A DNA stretch of 64,000 nucleotides from Noviherbaspirillum suwonense (GCF_900182955.1 NZ_FXUL01000001.1:186001-250000), one strand, 5' to 3'. Counted from the stretch's first letter, positions 26,974 to 38,428 are shown. Notes: generated by a model from the letters alone, not told the origin. Numbers and translations are program-made.

Positions 26974-28045
26974 GCGCGCCGGCTTCGGCCTGGCCGAACT
27001 GATGGTTGGCCTGTCGCTGGGCCTGCTGACGCTGCTGGCGATGTCGCAGGCGTATATCGCGTTCCACTTCCAGCACCGGGATACCGACAGCGGTATCGGC
27101 GCGCAGACCAGCGCGATGAATGCGCTGTATGCGATCGAGCGCGACGTGCTGCAGGCCGGGCAGGGCATGGCCGACCGCCGCCTGCTGGGCTGCGACGCCC
27201 GCCGCGACGCCGGCGGCAGCCTGCTGCTGGCGCCGGCGCAGATCGTCGCCGGCGGCCAGGGCGGCCCCGACACGCTGCACCTGCTGCTCGGCGACAGCCG
27301 GGCGGCGCCGGCCCGGCTGGCCGCCGGCCTAGCGCCCGGCAGCGCCACGATCGCTGTCGGCAGCACGCTGGGCATGCGGCCCGGCGACTTCCTCGCGCTG
27401 CAGCAGGCCGGCCGGCCATGCGCGCTGCTGCGCGTGGGCGGCGTGACCAGCGCGCTGCAGGCAAGCCGGGTTGCCGAGAATGGCGCGGCGGCGCCCGGCA
27501 ACGCCGACGCGGTGGGCGACAGCGCTTATTCCAGCGAGGCCATCGTCGTCAACCTGGGACGGCTGGAACGGGTCACCTATGCGATCAGCGGCACGCTGCT
27601 CCAGCGCACGCGCACCGTTTATCCCGGCGCCGCGCCGACCACCGAGAATATTGCATCGAACATCGTCAGCCTGAAGCTGCAGTACGGCTTCGACACGCGC
27701 CCGGGCGCGCAGGCCCGGCTCCAGGTCGACACCTGGAGCGAGACGATGCTGGATGCCGACCGCAGCGGCGCCAGCGGCGACCGCGGCGACTGGCAGCGCA
27801 TGGGCGGGCTGCGCCTGGCCGTGGTGGCCCGCAGTCCGTTCCGCCAGGCCCCAGGCGTCGGCGGCGCCTGCGCCACCACCGTCGAGGGCGCCGCCAATGC
27901 GCCGGGCTGGCAGGCCATGCAGGCCGACGGCGCGACGGGCAGGAGCCCGATCAGCCTCGCCCACCTTCCCGACTGGAAGTGCTACCGCTACCGGGTCGCG
28001 GAAACGGCGGTGCCGATACGCAATGTCGTCTGGGGCGCGCCTTGA
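26945..28045 (+). CDS. pilW: PilW-family minor pilin
   Basis: A 366-residue minor pilin with leader MSPRPGLPTRRAG cut before FGLAELMVGLSLGLLTLLAM (Glu at +5 present). PilW proteins have a long C-terminal domain; here VTYAISGTLLQRTR and WQRMGGLRLAVVARS are family-like strands, and two late cysteines (CATT, KCYRY) may pair. The ATG at 26945 lies 29 bases inside pilV; a TTG at 26963 is an alternative start that would give a shorter leader. It ends in TTGA, where the TGA stop overlaps the TTG start of pilX. Confidence 0.85.
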   Translation: MSPRPGLPTRRAGFGLAELMVGLSLGLLTLLAMSQAYIAFHFQHRDTDSGIGAQTSAMNALYAIERDVLQAGQGMADRRLLGCDARRDAGGSLLLAPAQIVAGGQGGPDTLHLLLGDSRAAPARLAAGLAPGSATIAVGSTLGMRPGDFLALQQAGRPCALLRVGGVTSALQASRVAENGAAAPGNADAVGDSAYSSEAIVVNLGRLERVTYAISGTLLQRTRTVYPGAAPTTENIASNIVSLKLQYGFDTRPGAQARLQVDTWSETMLDADRSGASGDRGDWQRMGGLRLAVVARSPFRQAPGVGGACATTVEGAANAPGWQAMQADGATGRSPISLAHLPDWKCYRYRVAETAVPIRNVVWGAP

Positions 28046-28722
28046 CCGGCGAGCCGCCGGACCGCTTCAGCCGCATTGGACAGCCTGGACAGCCTGGCCA
28101 CCCTGGCCGGCATGGCCGCGGCAACGTGCTGCTGGCCGCGCTGGTGATGCTGATTGCGCTGATGCTGGGCGCCGCCGCGCTGATGAGGATGGTGGACAGC
28201 GCGAACCTGCTGTCCGGCAACCTCGCATTCAAGCGCGCGGCCACGCTGGCCGCCGAGGCCGGCGTCGAGGCCGCGATCGACTGGCTGGGACGGCAGGACG
28301 CCGCCACGCTGGCGGAAAACCGGGTCGAAGCGGGTTATTACGCCAGCGACGCGGCCGATTTCGATGGCAGCGGCAACCGCGGCGGCAGCCAGTCGGCCAC
28401 GGTGGACTGGCAGGACGACGGCTGCGGGGGCGCCACGGTTGCGCGTTGCCTGAAACCGGTCGCCTTGCCCGCCCGCGACGCCGCAGGCAACGCGGTGCAT
28501 TACCTGGTGCAGCGGCTGTGCGCCGCCGCCGGACCGCATACGGCAGCCGGCGACTGCGCGTTCCACCTGCCCGCCGAAGCCGAAAGCAGCAGCCGCACCG
28601 GCCTCAGCTATGGCCGGAACAAGCGGCTCGTCGCCGCACCGACGGCCTATTACCGGATCACCGTACGCGCAAGCGGACCGCGCAACACCGTCAGCGTGAT
28701 CGAAGTCCTGGTGCGCTACTGA
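28042..28722 (+). CDS. pilX: PilX-family minor pilin
   Basis: A 226-residue pseudopilin. There is no ATG or GTG before the hydrophobic helix, so TTG at 28042, overlapping the pilW stop, is the likely start. The leader is long (about 29 residues) and contains GQPGQPGHPGRHGRG, a collagen-like Gly-x-x stretch, before NVLLAALVMLIALMLGAAAL. No Glu is at +5, as expected for PilX/GspK-type proteins. The PilX pattern continues with NLLSGNLAFKRAATLAAEAGVEAAIDWL. PilX works with PilV, PilW, FimU and PilE to cap and start pili and to hold PilY1. Confidence 0.82.
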   Translation: MTGEPPDRFSRIGQPGQPGHPGRHGRGNVLLAALVMLIALMLGAAALMRMVDSANLLSGNLAFKRAATLAAEAGVEAAIDWLGRQDAATLAENRVEAGYYASDAADFDGSGNRGGSQSATVDWQDDGCGGATVARCLKPVALPARDAAGNAVHYLVQRLCAAAGPHTAAGDCAFHLPAEAESSSRTGLSYGRNKRLVAAPTAYYRITVRASGPRNTVSVIEVLVRY

Positions 28723-28786
28723 AGGCCCGTTTTGCCCCATGCCAGCGACGCGCGGTCGTCCCATCCATCGATAACCGGAGAATGCC

Positions 28787-31700
28787 ATGCCCGATTGCCG
28801 GATTGCCCGACTACTGCGGCGCGCAGCAAGCGGATTTTGCCTGCTGGCCGCATTCGCCGCCGCCCACGCAGCGCCCACGGACATCGCCAGCGCGCCGCTC
28901 AGGACGGCCGGACCCAAGCCCAACATCATGCTGGTGCTCGACGATTCGGGCAGCATGCAGTGGAGCTATCTCGGCGACAGCGTCAAGTCCAACGGCTATC
29001 CGAACACGGTCGGCTACCGCAGCGCACTGTGCAACAAGCTGTACTACAACCCGTCCAACACCTACCTTCCTCCGGTCGGGACGGATGGCGCGGCGGTCCC
29101 TTCCGCAACCTTCGGCGCCGCCTGGCTGGACGGTTACCGGCGCGCCGACGGCGACGCCCGGGTCGACCTCGGCACGGCCTTCAGGGCCTGGCGCTCGTAC
29201 TGGAGCGACCCCGGCGCGGCGTCGTGGGATTGCTGGGACGGGGCGGGCCACTGCCGGGACCCGGCTGACGGCGCCGGCGTCGGCAACCAGCCCGGCGCCG
29301 CCTACTATTTTGCCTACCAGGGGCAGCGCCGCGGCCGGCTCGGCGACGGTTCGGCATTCGACGACTGCCGGGACAGCCGCTTCGACGTCGCGCCGGGCGG
29401 CGACGCCAACTGGAAAAAAGTGGTCGTGGGGCCGGACTCGGGCGTCGGCGGCAGCGACGAGCGGCAGAATTTCGCCAACTGGTACAGCTTTTACCGTACC
29501 CGCATCCTGCTGATGAAAACCTCGCTGATCAGGGCGGTGCGCGAACTCGGCGACAGCTACCGCATCGGTTACAGCACCATCGGCTATACCGGCGCCGACA
29601 CGGCCGATGTCGGCTACCTCGCCATCGCCGATTTCGATGCGGCCCAGAAGTCGGCGCTGTACGCCAAGCTGTCGGCGCTGGTCGTGCCGGCGTCCGGCAC
29701 GCCGCTGCGCGGCGCGCTGTCCAAGGCCGGCCGCATGTATGCAGGCCGGGCGGCAGCCGGCGGCAGCGACCCGGTGCAGTATTCCTGCCAGCACAACTAC
29801 ACCATCTTGTCGACCGACGGCTACTGGAACAGCAACGTCCGCCTGGGCGTGGAGGAAGACGGCGGCTATGGCCCGCTCGGCCTCGACGGCAGCCCGGTCG
29901 GCAATGCCGATGCGCTGCTGCCGCGCCCGCAATACGACGGCACCCCGGCCGCTGCCGGCGCGCCGGGCGGCGCGGCCGACACGCTGGCCGACGTTGCCGC
30001 CTATTATTACCGCACAGACCTGCGCCATCCCGACCTGGGCAATTGCAGCGGCGCGCTCGGCGCGGACGTCTGCAGCAACAACGTGCCCGCTTCCAGCGCC
30101 GACCCCGCCAGCCACCAGCACATGACCACCTTCACGCTGGGGCTGGGCGTCAGCGGCACGCTGCGCTACGACCCCGACTATGCCGGCGCGCAGTCCGGCG
30201 ATTTCGCCGATATCCGCAACGGCGCCGCCGACTGGCCGCCGCCGGTATCGTTCGGCCCGGCCCGGGTAGACGACCTGTGGCATGCGGCGGTCAACGGTGG
30301 CGGTTACTACTTCAGCGCCGCCGACTCCACGGCGCTGGCGTCGATGCTGTCGAGCGCCCTGGCGAGCGCGCGTTCCCGCCCTGGCGCCGCGGCCGCGGTG
30401 GCGACCAGCCGGCTCGAGCCGGTGGCGGGCGACAACCAGGTCTTTCTCGCCAGCTATCGCAGCGTCGCCTGGGACGGCGAGCTGGAAGCCCGCGCGGTCG
30501 ATCCGGCGACCGGCCTGGTGTCGTCGACGCCGCTGTGGTCGGCCCAGGACAGGCTGCGTTCGCAAGCCGACAGCGGCAGCCGCACCGTGCTGACCGACGA
30601 TGCGGCCAGCCTGCAGGGAAGCCGGCTCAAGCCTTTCGCCTGGGATGCGCTGAATGCGGACGAGAGGGCGCCGTTCAGTGATCTGTGCGCACCGGATCCG
30701 AAGCTGTCCCAATGCGCGGACTTCGATCCCGGCCAGTTGTCCACAATTAATGGCGAGAAGCTGCTTGCCTACCTGCGCGGCAGCAGCCGCGACGCCGCCG
30801 GCGCATCGTCCCTGTTCCGCCACCGCGAGCGGGTGCTGGGCGACATCGTGAATGCCCAGCCGCTCTACGTGGCGGCGCCGCCGTTTCATTACGCGGACCC
30901 CGGCTACCTCGGCTACAAGGCCGCGCAGGCGTCGCGCCAGCCCATGATTTACGCGGCCGCCAACGATGGCATGCTGCATGCGTTCCGCGCCAGCGGCGGC
31001 GATGCCGGCAGCGAAGCCTGGGCCTATGTGCCGGCGCTGGTGCTGCCCGCGCTCTACCGGCTGGCCGACCGCGACTATGCGGCGCGGCATCGCTACCTGC
31101 TCGACGGCTCGCCGGTGGCGGCCGACATCTGCCCGAAATCGCCTCCCGCAACCTGTGCGGCCGGCGAATGGCGGACCATCCTGGTGGGCGGCTACGGCGC
31201 CGGCGGGCGCGGCTACTATGCGCTCGACATCACCGACCCGGCTGCGCCGCGCGCGCTGTGGCAGTACACGGTGACCGACGATGCCGACCTCGGCCTGAGC
31301 TTCGGCAACCCGGTCATCGCCAAGCGCGCCGACGGCGCCTGGGTGGTGGCCGTGACTTCCGGCTACAACAATGTCCATCCGGGCGACGGCCGCGCCTATC
31401 TCACCGTGCTCGACGCCGCCAGCGGCCGCCGACTGGACAGGATCGGCACCGGCGCGGGCGGGGCGGGCACGCCGGCCGGCCTGGCGCGCATCAGCGCCTG
31501 GGTCGACAGCCCGTCCGACAACACCGCCAGCCGCATCTATGGCGGCGACCTGCTCGGCAACGTATGGCGCTTCGACATCGACCGGGGCAGCGCGGCGCTG
31601 CTGGCGCAGCTTGGCGGCCGGAACGGCGCCGGCGCGCAGCCGGTCACGACCCGGCCCGAACTGGCCATGATCCGCCAGGCCGGCGCGCAATACCCGGTGG

Positions 31701-32284
31701 TGGTCGTCGGCACCGGCAGCTACCTCGGCGCCAGCGACGCGGCCAGCACCGCGCAGCAGAGCATCTACGTGATGAAGGACAGCCTGCGGCCCGACGGCGC
31801 GGGCTTGGGCCAGGTCCGCCGCGACGGCGTGCTGGTGCGGCAGGCGCTGACGGCCCGGGACGGCGGCCGCCGCATCACCGCGAGCCCGGTCGACTGGGCG
31901 AGCGGCGCCGGCTGGTATGTCGACCTCGACCCGGCCGGCGCGACGCCGGGCGAACGGATCAATGTCGACATGGAGGTGGCGCTGGGCGTGCTCAAGGCCG
32001 TGGGCAACGTGCCTTCCGACGCGGTATGCAGCCAGGGCGGCTCGGCCTGGCTGTATGCGCTGGACCTGGCCAGCGGCGCTACCTTGCCCGGCGCCACGGC
32101 GGCTGGCAGGCCGGTGTCGGCGCAGGCGATGCTGACCGGCGTCAGTACGCTCCGGCTCACCAGCGGCGCCACCACCACGCTGGCCGCCGACAGCGCCGGC
32201 GGCGTCGGCAGCTATGCCGATCCGGCCGTGCCGGCGTCGTCGGGCAAGGTCAGGCGGGTGGACTGGCGGGAGCTGGCCGACTAG
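28787..32284 (+). CDS. pilY1: PilY1-type pilus tip adhesin
   Basis: A secreted protein of 1165 residues with a signal peptide (about 1-29, cut near AHA-AP). The N-terminal half is a von Willebrand-like domain with the MIDAS start [15 protein letters not shown] near 46-60 and a late STDGYWN motif near 343. The C-terminal half is the PilY beta-propeller: [14 protein letters not shown] near 763, [18 protein letters not shown] near 805, then SFGNPVIAK and [14 protein letters not shown]. PilY1 sits at the pilus tip, binds calcium and acts in adhesion, retraction control and surface sensing. It is the last and largest gene of the minor-pilin operon, 64 bases after pilX. Confidence 0.92.
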   Translation: MPDCRIARLLRRAASGFCLLAAFAAAHAAPTDIASAPLRTAGPKPNIMLVLDDSGSMQWSYLGDSVKSNGYPNTVGYRSALCNKLYYNPSNTYLPPVGTDGAAVPSATFGAAWLDGYRRADGDARVDLGTAFRAWRSYWSDPGAASWDCWDGAGHCRDPADGAGVGNQPGAAYYFAYQGQRRGRLGDGSAFDDCRDSRFDVAPGGDANWKKVVVGPDSGVGGSDERQNFANWYSFYRTRILLMKTSLIRAVRELGDSYRIGYSTIGYTGADTADVGYLAIADFDAAQKSALYAKLSALVVPASGTPLRGALSKAGRMYAGRAAAGGSDPVQYSCQHNYTILSTDGYWNSNVRLGVEEDGGYGPLGLDGSPVGNADALLPRPQYDGTPAAAGAPGGAADTLADVAAYYYRTDLRHPDLGNCSGALGADVCSNNVPASSADPASHQHMTTFTLGLGVSGTLRYDPDYAGAQSGDFADIRNGAADWPPPVSFGPARVDDLWHAAVNGGGYYFSAADSTALASMLSSALASARSRPGAAAAVATSRLEPVAGDNQVFLASYRSVAWDGELEARAVDPATGLVSSTPLWSAQDRLRSQADSGSRTVLTDDAASLQGSRLKPFAWDALNADERAPFSDLCAPDPKLSQCADFDPGQLSTINGEKLLAYLRGSSRDAAGASSLFRHRERVLGDIVNAQPLYVAAPPFHYADPGYLGYKAAQASRQPMIYAAANDGMLHAFRASGGDAGSEAWAYVPALVLPALYRLADRDYAARHRYLLDGSPVAADICPKSPPATCAAGEWRTILVGGYGAGGRGYYALDITDPAAPRALWQYTVTDDADLGLSFGNPVIAKRADGAWVVAVTSGYNNVHPGDGRAYLTVLDAASGRRLDRIGTGAGGAGTPAGLARISAWVDSPSDNTASRIYGGDLLGNVWRFDIDRGSAALLAQLGGRNGAGAQPVTTRPELAMIRQAGAQYPVVVVGTGSYLGASDAASTAQQSIYVMKDSLRPDGAGLGQVRRDGVLVRQALTARDGGRRITASPVDWASGAGWYVDLDPAGATPGERINVDMEVALGVLKAVGNVPSDAVCSQGGSAWLYALDLASGATLPGATAAGRPVSAQAMLTGVSTLRLTSGATTTLAADSAGGVGSYADPAVPASSGKVRRVDWRELAD

Positions 32285-32415
32285 GGCATGCAAGGACGGG
32301 GCCGCAGGGACAGGGTAGGGTCAGCGCCCGGTCCCGGCATCATGCCGCGCCGGACGATGCCGGGAACTTGCCCGGCCGTCGCAGTCCAACTCCTATCTTC
32401 CCCAAGGAGCCCCGC

Positions 32416-33810
32416 ATGACCAGTAGAACTGAACGCGATACTTTTGGCCCGATCGATGTCCCGGCGGAGCGCCTGTGGGGCGCCCAGACCCAGCGTTCGC
32501 GCGAATTCTTCCGCATCTCGTCCGAGCGCATGGCGCCGGAACTGATCGACGCGCTGGCCGAGGTCAAGCGGGCGGCCGCGGTGGTCAACCGCGACCTGTC
32601 GCTGCTGGCCCCGGAAAAGGCCGATGCGCTGGTGCGCGCCGCCGACGAGGTGATCGCCGGCAGCCACCCTGAAGAATTCCCGCTGTCGGTCTGGCAGACC
32701 GGCTCCGGCACCCAGAGCAACATGAACATGAACGAAGTGCTGGCCAACCGGGCGTCGGAACTGCTGGGCGGCGAGCGCGGCCAGGCCCGCCGCGTGCACC
32801 CGAACGACGACGTGAACATGGGCCAGTCGTCCAACGACATCTTCCCGACCGCGATGCACGTGGCCGCGGCGCGGGCGGTGGCGCAGCACCTGCTGCCGGC
32901 GCTCGACCAATTGCGCGCGACGCTGCAGCGCAAGTCCGAAGAGTTTGCCGGCATTATCAAGATCGGCCGCACCCACCTGCAGGATGCGACGCCGCTGTCG
33001 CTCGGGCAGGAGTTCTCCGGCTACGTGGCCCAGCTCGACCATGCGCGGCAGATGCTGGAAGCGACCCTGGCGCCGCTGCTGCGCCTGGCCGCCGGCGGCA
33101 CCGCGGTCGGCACCGGCCTGAACACCCATGTCGAGTTCGGCGAGCGGCTGGCCGCGCAGCTGAGCCAGCGCACCGGGCTGGCGTTCATCAGCGCGCCCAA
33201 CAAGTTCGCCGCCCTGGCCGCGCATGACGAGCTGGTGTCGGCGCATGGCGCGCTGAAGACGCTGGCCGCGGCGATGATGAAGATTGCGAATGACGTGCGC
33301 TGGCTGGCGTCCGGCCCGCGCTCCGGCCTGGGCGAGCTGACGATCCCGGAAAACGAGCCGGGCAGCTCCATCATGCCCGGCAAGGTTAACCCGACCCAGT
33401 GCGAGGCGATGACCATGCTGTGCTGCCAGGTATTCGGCAACGATGTCGCGATCAATATCGGCGGCGCTTCCGGCAACTTCGAGCTCAATGTGTTCAAGCC
33501 GCTGCTGGCGCATAACTTCCTGCAGAGCGTGCGGCTGCTGGCCGACGGCATGCAGAGCTTCGACGCCCATTGCGCCAGCGGGATCGAGGCCAACCGGGAC
33601 CGCATCGCCGACCTGATGGCCCGCTCGCTGATGCTGGTGACGGCGCTGGCGCCGCACATCGGCTACGACCGCGCCGCGCAGATCGCGAAGCAGGCGCACA
33701 AGGAAGGCGGCACGCTGAAGGACACTGCGCTGGCGCTGGGCTACGTGACCGAGGAACAGTTCGAGCAGTGGGTGAAGCCGGAGCAGATGATACGGCCTGA
33801 CGGGGCCTGA
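32416..33810 (+). CDS. fumC: Class II fumarate hydratase
   Basis: Oxygen-stable, iron-free fumarase of the citric acid cycle, 464 residues, homotetrameric. The signature [13 protein letters not shown] is at 316-328, with the reactive serine at 318 exactly as in E. coli Fum[15 protein letters not shown] near 97-110 and [20 protein letters not shown] near 184-203 build the active site. The ATG at 32416 has AAGGAG 9 bases upstream. It follows pilY1 by 131 bases and is convergent with the LysR gene; a GC-rich hairpin lies between. Confidence 0.97.
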   Translation: MTSRTERDTFGPIDVPAERLWGAQTQRSREFFRISSERMAPELIDALAEVKRAAAVVNRDLSLLAPEKADALVRAADEVIAGSHPEEFPLSVWQTGSGTQSNMNMNEVLANRASELLGGERGQARRVHPNDDVNMGQSSNDIFPTAMHVAAARAVAQHLLPALDQLRATLQRKSEEFAGIIKIGRTHLQDATPLSLGQEFSGYVAQLDHARQMLEATLAPLLRLAAGGTAVGTGLNTHVEFGERLAAQLSQRTGLAFISAPNKFAALAAHDELVSAHGALKTLAAAMMKIANDVRWLASGPRSGLGELTIPENEPGSSIMPGKVNPTQCEAMTMLCCQVFGNDVAINIGGASGNFELNVFKPLLAHNFLQSVRLLADGMQSFDAHCASGIEANRDRIADLMARSLMLVTALAPHIGYDRAAQIAKQAHKEGGTLKDTALALGYVTEEQFEQWVKPEQMIRPDGA

Positions 33811-33816
33811 CCGGCG

Positions 33817-33842
33817 GCGGCCCGCCCGGTCGGCCGGGCCGC
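33817..33842. terminator. GC-rich hairpin between fumC and the LysR gene
   Basis: GCGGCCCG (33817-33824) pairs with CGGGCCGC (33835-33842) with a 10-base loop, 6 bases after fumC ends. There is no T-run; it may be a bidirectional terminator by position. Confidence 0.35.
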
Positions 33843-33865
33843 GGCTGCGCGTTCCGCAGCCGGGC

Positions 33866-34771
33866 TCATCCCATCATCGCCGCCGTCAGCCTTTCCCGCA
33901 GCCAGCGGTTGGCCGGGTCGTCCTCGACGTTCGCATGCCAGTACAGGTAGACGTCCCAGGCCGGCATCTCCAGCGGCAGCGGCAACAGTTGGTTATCGAA
34001 CTGCTGGTTGGCGACCCGCGCATAGCGCTCGGGCATGGTCAGGATCAGGTCGGTCTGGCTGACCACGCGGCAGGCGGCGAAATAATGCTGGCAGCGCAGC
34101 CGGATCTTTCGCTGCATGCCGAGCCGGCTCAGCTCGAAGTCCTCGATGCCCGGTCCCTTGCGCCGCGAACTGGCGAGGATGTGCTCCTCCGCCAGGTACT
34201 GGTCCAGCGTGATCCCGTCCCGCAGCCGCGGATGCCCGCGCCGCGCCACCACCAGCGTGCGGTCGGCCAGGATCCGCGTATGCCGGATGTCGGCGGCCAG
34301 CGGCAGCAGCACGTCGATCGCGCAGTCCAGCGTTCCCGCCTGCAGCTCGCTTTCCAGTTCGCGCCGGTCCACCTGCACCGCGGCCACCCTGGCATGCGGC
34401 GCTTCCCGTTCCAGCGCCACCATCAGCGGCGGCAGCACGGTCGATTCCAGCACGTCGCGCAGGGCCAGCGAGAATTCCTTTTCGGTCGACGCCGGGTCGA
34501 AGCGGTTGAGCTTGTTGAGTGTCACCTCGAAGCCGCGCAGTGAATGCCGCACCGGCTCGATGATGCTGCGCGCCAGCGGCGTCGATACCATCATGTGCCC
34601 TTGCCGCACGAACAGCGGGTCGTCGAACATCACCCGCAGCCGTCCCAGCGCATGGCTGATGGCCGGCTGGGTCAGGTTCAGCTTCAGGCTGGCGCGGGTC
34701 ACGCTGCCTTCCGCATAGATCGCTTCGAAGACGATGAACAGGTTCAGATCTACCCGGGATATATGCATCAT
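33866..34771 (-). CDS. LysR-family transcriptional regulator
   Basis: LTTR of 301 residues. The winged helix-turn-helix (DLNLFIVFEAIYAEGSVTRASLKLNLTQPAISHALGRLR) covers about 7-45. The effector domain from about 95 includes TLDCAIDVLLPLA. It is divergent from the phosphatase/SDR/acyl-CoA dehydrogenase set with 91 bases between the starts, so it probably controls that set and itself. AT-rich sequence in the gap fits an LTTR site, but no unambiguous T-N11-A box can be singled out. The effector is unknown. Confidence 0.88.
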   Translation of the reverse strand: MMHISRVDLNLFIVFEAIYAEGSVTRASLKLNLTQPAISHALGRLRVMFDDPLFVRQGHMMVSTPLARSIIEPVRHSLRGFEVTLNKLNRFDPASTEKEFSLALRDVLESTVLPPLMVALEREAPHARVAAVQVDRRELESELQAGTLDCAIDVLLPLAADIRHTRILADRTLVVARRGHPRLRDGITLDQYLAEEHILASSRRKGPGIEDFELSRLGMQRKIRLRCQHYFAACRVVSQTDLILTMPERYARVANQQFDNQLLPLPLEMPAWDVYLYWHANVEDDPANRWLRERLTAAMMG

Positions 34772-34862
34772 ATTGATGGAAGTTGATTATCCGTATTCAT
34801 TTGATCGATGACATCCGACTATGTACCATGCATTGCATCGCAACACAGCATGGATAACGGGC

Positions 34863-35570
34863 ATGGGACAATTATTTCTGGTACGTCATGGTCAGGCCTC
34901 GTTCGGCAAGGCCAATTACGACCAGCTTTCCGATCTGGGCGTCGAGCAGAGCAAATTGCTCGGACGCTGGTTCGCCGACTGCGGCATCAAATTCGATACG
35001 GTGGTCACCGGCGACATGGAGCGCCACCGGCAGACCGCGCATGCCTGCCTGTCGCAGCTGCCGGAAAGCGCGCCGCCGGCGTCGGCCTGGGTCACCGATC
35101 CGGGCTTCAACGAATACGATCACCAGGAAGTGCTGCAGCGGCACCGGCCGGACTTCGTCGACCCGATCGCGGTCAAGCAATTCTTCCTCGAGACCGACGA
35201 TGCGAAGGCGGTCTACCAGCGGCTGTTCGAGGAGTCGATGTCGCGCTGGACGGACGGCCAGCATGACCATGAATACGCCGAGCCATGGCCCGCCTTCCGC
35301 ACCCGCTGCCTCGGCGCGCTGCAGCGGGTGCTGGACGGCGCGGGGCAGTCGCAGCGCATCGTCGTCTTCACGTCCGGCGGCACCATCGCCACGCTGTGCC
35401 AGCACCTGCTGGGCCTGTCCGACGAGCGCATGGCCAAGCTGAACTGGACGCTGGTCAATGCGGCGGTGACCCGGCTGCTGTTCCGGCCCGGCCACGTGAC
35501 CCTGAGCACCATGAACAGCTATGCCCACCTCGAGCTGCTGGGCGACAAGAAGTCCATTACCTACCGCTAG
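34863..35570 (+). CDS. Histidine phosphatase family protein with altered second active-site position
   Basis: Phosphoglycerate-mutase-like fold, 235 residues. The RHG motif with the phospho-accepting His9 is in LFLVRHGQASFG. Arg in GDMERHRQTA near 60 is the third conserved element. The usual C-terminal HG motif, which supplies the second catalytic histidine, reads VVFTSGGTIA here, with Ser in place of His. This may lower or change activity, or mark a subfamily. The ATG at 34863 is preferred over 34821 because it places the first strand at the N-terminus. It is first in the set divergent from the LysR gene. Confidence 0.82.
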   Translation: MGQLFLVRHGQASFGKANYDQLSDLGVEQSKLLGRWFADCGIKFDTVVTGDMERHRQTAHACLSQLPESAPPASAWVTDPGFNEYDHQEVLQRHRPDFVDPIAVKQFFLETDDAKAVYQRLFEESMSRWTDGQHDHEYAEPWPAFRTRCLGALQRVLDGAGQSQRIVVFTSGGTIATLCQHLLGLSDERMAKLNWTLVNAAVTRLLFRPGHVTLSTMNSYAHLELLGDKKSITYR

Positions 35571-35660
35571 GACGGCTTCGTTGCACGGCCCCGGCAGGCA
35601 GACCAATCAGGCTGCTTCATCGAGCAGCCTTCACTACACAGCCTTACACAAGGAGACGCC

Positions 35661-36431
35661 ATGAACATCAGCAATCCATTCGACCTGTCGGGCAAGATCG
35701 CCCTGGTCACCGGCGCGAGCCGCGGCATCGGCGAGGGCATCGCGCGGCTGCTGGCCGCGCAGGGCGCGCACGTGATCGTGTCCAGCCGCAAGCTTGACGC
35801 CTGCGAAGGCGTGGCCGCATCGATACGCGAAGCCGGCGGCAAGGCCGAGGCCTATGCCTGCCATATCGGCGAAATGGCGCAGATCGACAAGCTCTTCGCC
35901 GACCTCGAAGCGAAACACGGCCGGCTCGACATCCTGGTCAACAATGCGGCCACCAACCCGCACTTCGGCCACATCACCGAGACCGATGTCGGCGCGTTCC
36001 AGAAGACCGTGGATGTGAATATCCGCGGCTACTTCTTCATGTCCTCCGCCGGCGCCAAGCTGATGGCGAAAAACGGCGGCGGCAGCATCGTCAACGTGGC
36101 CTCGGTCAACGGCGTCACGCCGGGCGCGCAGCAGGGCATCTACTCGATCACCAAGGCTGCCGTCATCTCGATGACGAAGGCCTTCGCCCGCGAATGCGCG
36201 CCGCAGAAGGTGCGCGTCAATGCGCTGCTGCCCGGCGCGACCGACACCAAGTTCGCGTCGGCGCTGTTCCATAACCCGGTCATCCTGGAGCAGGCGCTGA
36301 ACCGCATTCCGATGCGCCGCGTCGCCGAGCCGTCCGAGATGGCGGGCGCGGTCCTCTACCTGGCGTCCGACGCCGCCAGCTACACCACCGGCGCGGCGCT
36401 CAACGTCGACGGCGGCTATCTCTGCAGCTAA
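35661..36431 (+). CDS. Short-chain dehydrogenase/reductase
   Basis: NAD(P)-dependent oxidoreductase of the classical SDR type, 256 residues. The cofactor motif [10 protein letters not shown] is at 14-23, NNAA near 93, the catalytic Ser in IVNVASVNG near 143, and YxxxK in [10 protein letters not shown] near 157-161. The C-terminal [24 protein letters not shown] is standard. AAGGAG precedes the ATG. It is flanked by the histidine phosphatase (90 bases before) and an acyl-CoA dehydrogenase (28 bases after), suggesting oxidation of a hydroxyacyl or alcohol intermediate in one pathway. Confidence 0.9.
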   Translation: MNISNPFDLSGKIALVTGASRGIGEGIARLLAAQGAHVIVSSRKLDACEGVAASIREAGGKAEAYACHIGEMAQIDKLFADLEAKHGRLDILVNNAATNPHFGHITETDVGAFQKTVDVNIRGYFFMSSAGAKLMAKNGGGSIVNVASVNGVTPGAQQGIYSITKAAVISMTKAFARECAPQKVRVNALLPGATDTKFASALFHNPVILEQALNRIPMRRVAEPSEMAGAVLYLASDAASYTTGAALNVDGGYLCS

Positions 36432-36459
36432 CGCCTGCGCAACTACCAAGGAGCACCAG

Positions 36460-37686
<1,227 letters not shown>

Positions 37687-37707
37687 CGGGCAGGGAGGTT
37701 GGATGAT

Positions 37708-37746
37708 CGCAGGGTGTGATTGGCTATCCGCTGATTGCACCCTGCG
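37708..37746. repeat. Dispersed hairpin repeat, copy 2 (diverged)
   Basis: CGCAGGGTG (37708-37716) and CACCCTGCG (37738-37746) are perfect arms. Allowing A/G changes, this has the same stem as the hairpin at 61815-61851 (CGTAGGGTG...CACCCTACG), with compensated T-to-C and A-to-G changes but a different loop. Confidence 0.55.
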
Positions 37747-37865
37747 CCCGTTCGGAAGCGAAAGTTGTATCGCGCGGCGCGATAGCATTTGCCCGCGCAG
37801 CGACCGTTGCAGTTGACGTTCCGCGCAGCGACAGTTGCTGTTGCAGTTGGCTCCGCGCAGCGACA

Positions 37866-37931
37866 GTTGCGGTTGCGGTTGCGGTTGCGGTTGCCGTTGC
37901 CGTTGCAGTTGCAGTTGCAGTTGCCGTTGCA
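37866..37931 (+). repeat. Left hexamer array, 11 units of GTTGCN
   Basis: Eleven tandem 6-base units GTTGCN, the last base being G four times, C twice, A three times, then C and A. It is the mirror partner of the CAACGG array at 38538-38603. Out-of-array GTTGC copies extend to 37805. Confidence 0.9.
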
Positions 37932-37959
37932 GTGAGTCTCCGTTAGATGGCGACGCGTC

Positions 37960-38039
37960 GCCAGCGCCTGAAACGGATAAAGAAGCGTCCGCTGTCTGAG
38001 CGAAGCGAGTTTCGGACGCTTCCCGTTTCAGGTGCTGGC
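37960..38039. repeat. Left arm hairpin 1
   Basis: An outer stem of 17 bases (37960-37976 with 38023-38039, one G-T mismatch) and an inner stem GAAGCGTCCG/CGGACGCTTC close on a loop containing GCGAAGC. The partner is right arm hairpin 1 at 38429-38508, with the same loop and inner stem and a different, still paired outer stem. Confidence 0.8.
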
Positions 38040-38049
38040 GGCGCGTGCA

Positions 38050-38064
38050 GTCCGCGCAGCGGAC
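38050..38064. repeat. Left arm hairpin 2
   Basis: GTCCGC and GCGGAC around GCA. The partner at 38404-38418 is CCCCGC and GCGGGG around TGC (GCA on the other strand), so the outer pairs changed on both sides. Confidence 0.75.
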
Positions 38065-38095
38065 CGCCATCGTAGGGGTCGCCTTTTTTGCCCCA

Positions 38096-38117
38096 CTTTT
38101 TTGGCGAAGCAAAAAAG
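38096..38117. repeat. Left arm hairpin 3
   Basis: CTTTTTT and AAAAAAG around GGCGAAGC. The partner at 38348-38373 has ACTTCTTTT and AAAAGAAGT around the complementary loop GCTTCGCC. Confidence 0.75.
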
Positions 38118-38347
38118 CGGGTCGGCTGCCGGGCCGAACACCCGGCTACTCCCCACGGCAGTGAAGCCTCAACGTTTCACCCGTTAGCAAACGTAGCATC
38201 GGCGCCTTGCGCTGTGGCGCGTTCTCGTAACGTGCAGCCGTCGCAAACTGCAGAAGCGGCTTCGCGACGGTACGCCTGCTGGCGGGTGAAGCGATACGTG
38301 TGTCCTGCCGGACGACCTAGCCGGGAGTCCGTCCCGGCGGCCGGGTC

Positions 38348-38373
38348 ACTTCTTTTGCTTCGCCAAAAGAAGT
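38348..38373. repeat. Right arm hairpin 3
   Basis: ACTTCTTTT (38348-38356) and AAAAGAAGT (38365-38373) flank GCTTCGCC. A longer and differently composed stem than in the left arm, with the same loop read on the opposite strand. Confidence 0.75.
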
Positions 38374-38403
38374 AACCAAGAAAAGGCGACCCCGAAGATG
38401 CCG

Positions 38404-38418
38404 CCCCGCTGCGCGGGG
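38404..38418. repeat. Right arm hairpin 2
   Basis: CCCCGC (38404-38409) and GCGGGG (38413-38418) around TGC, the covarying partner of 38050-38064. Confidence 0.75.
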
Positions 38419-38428
38419 TGCCCACGCC

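Noticed and set aside
28811..32293. An 1160-codon open frame opposite pilY1
   Set aside because: Arg/Ala/Gly-rich shadow of pilY1 with no start signal or recognisable domain.
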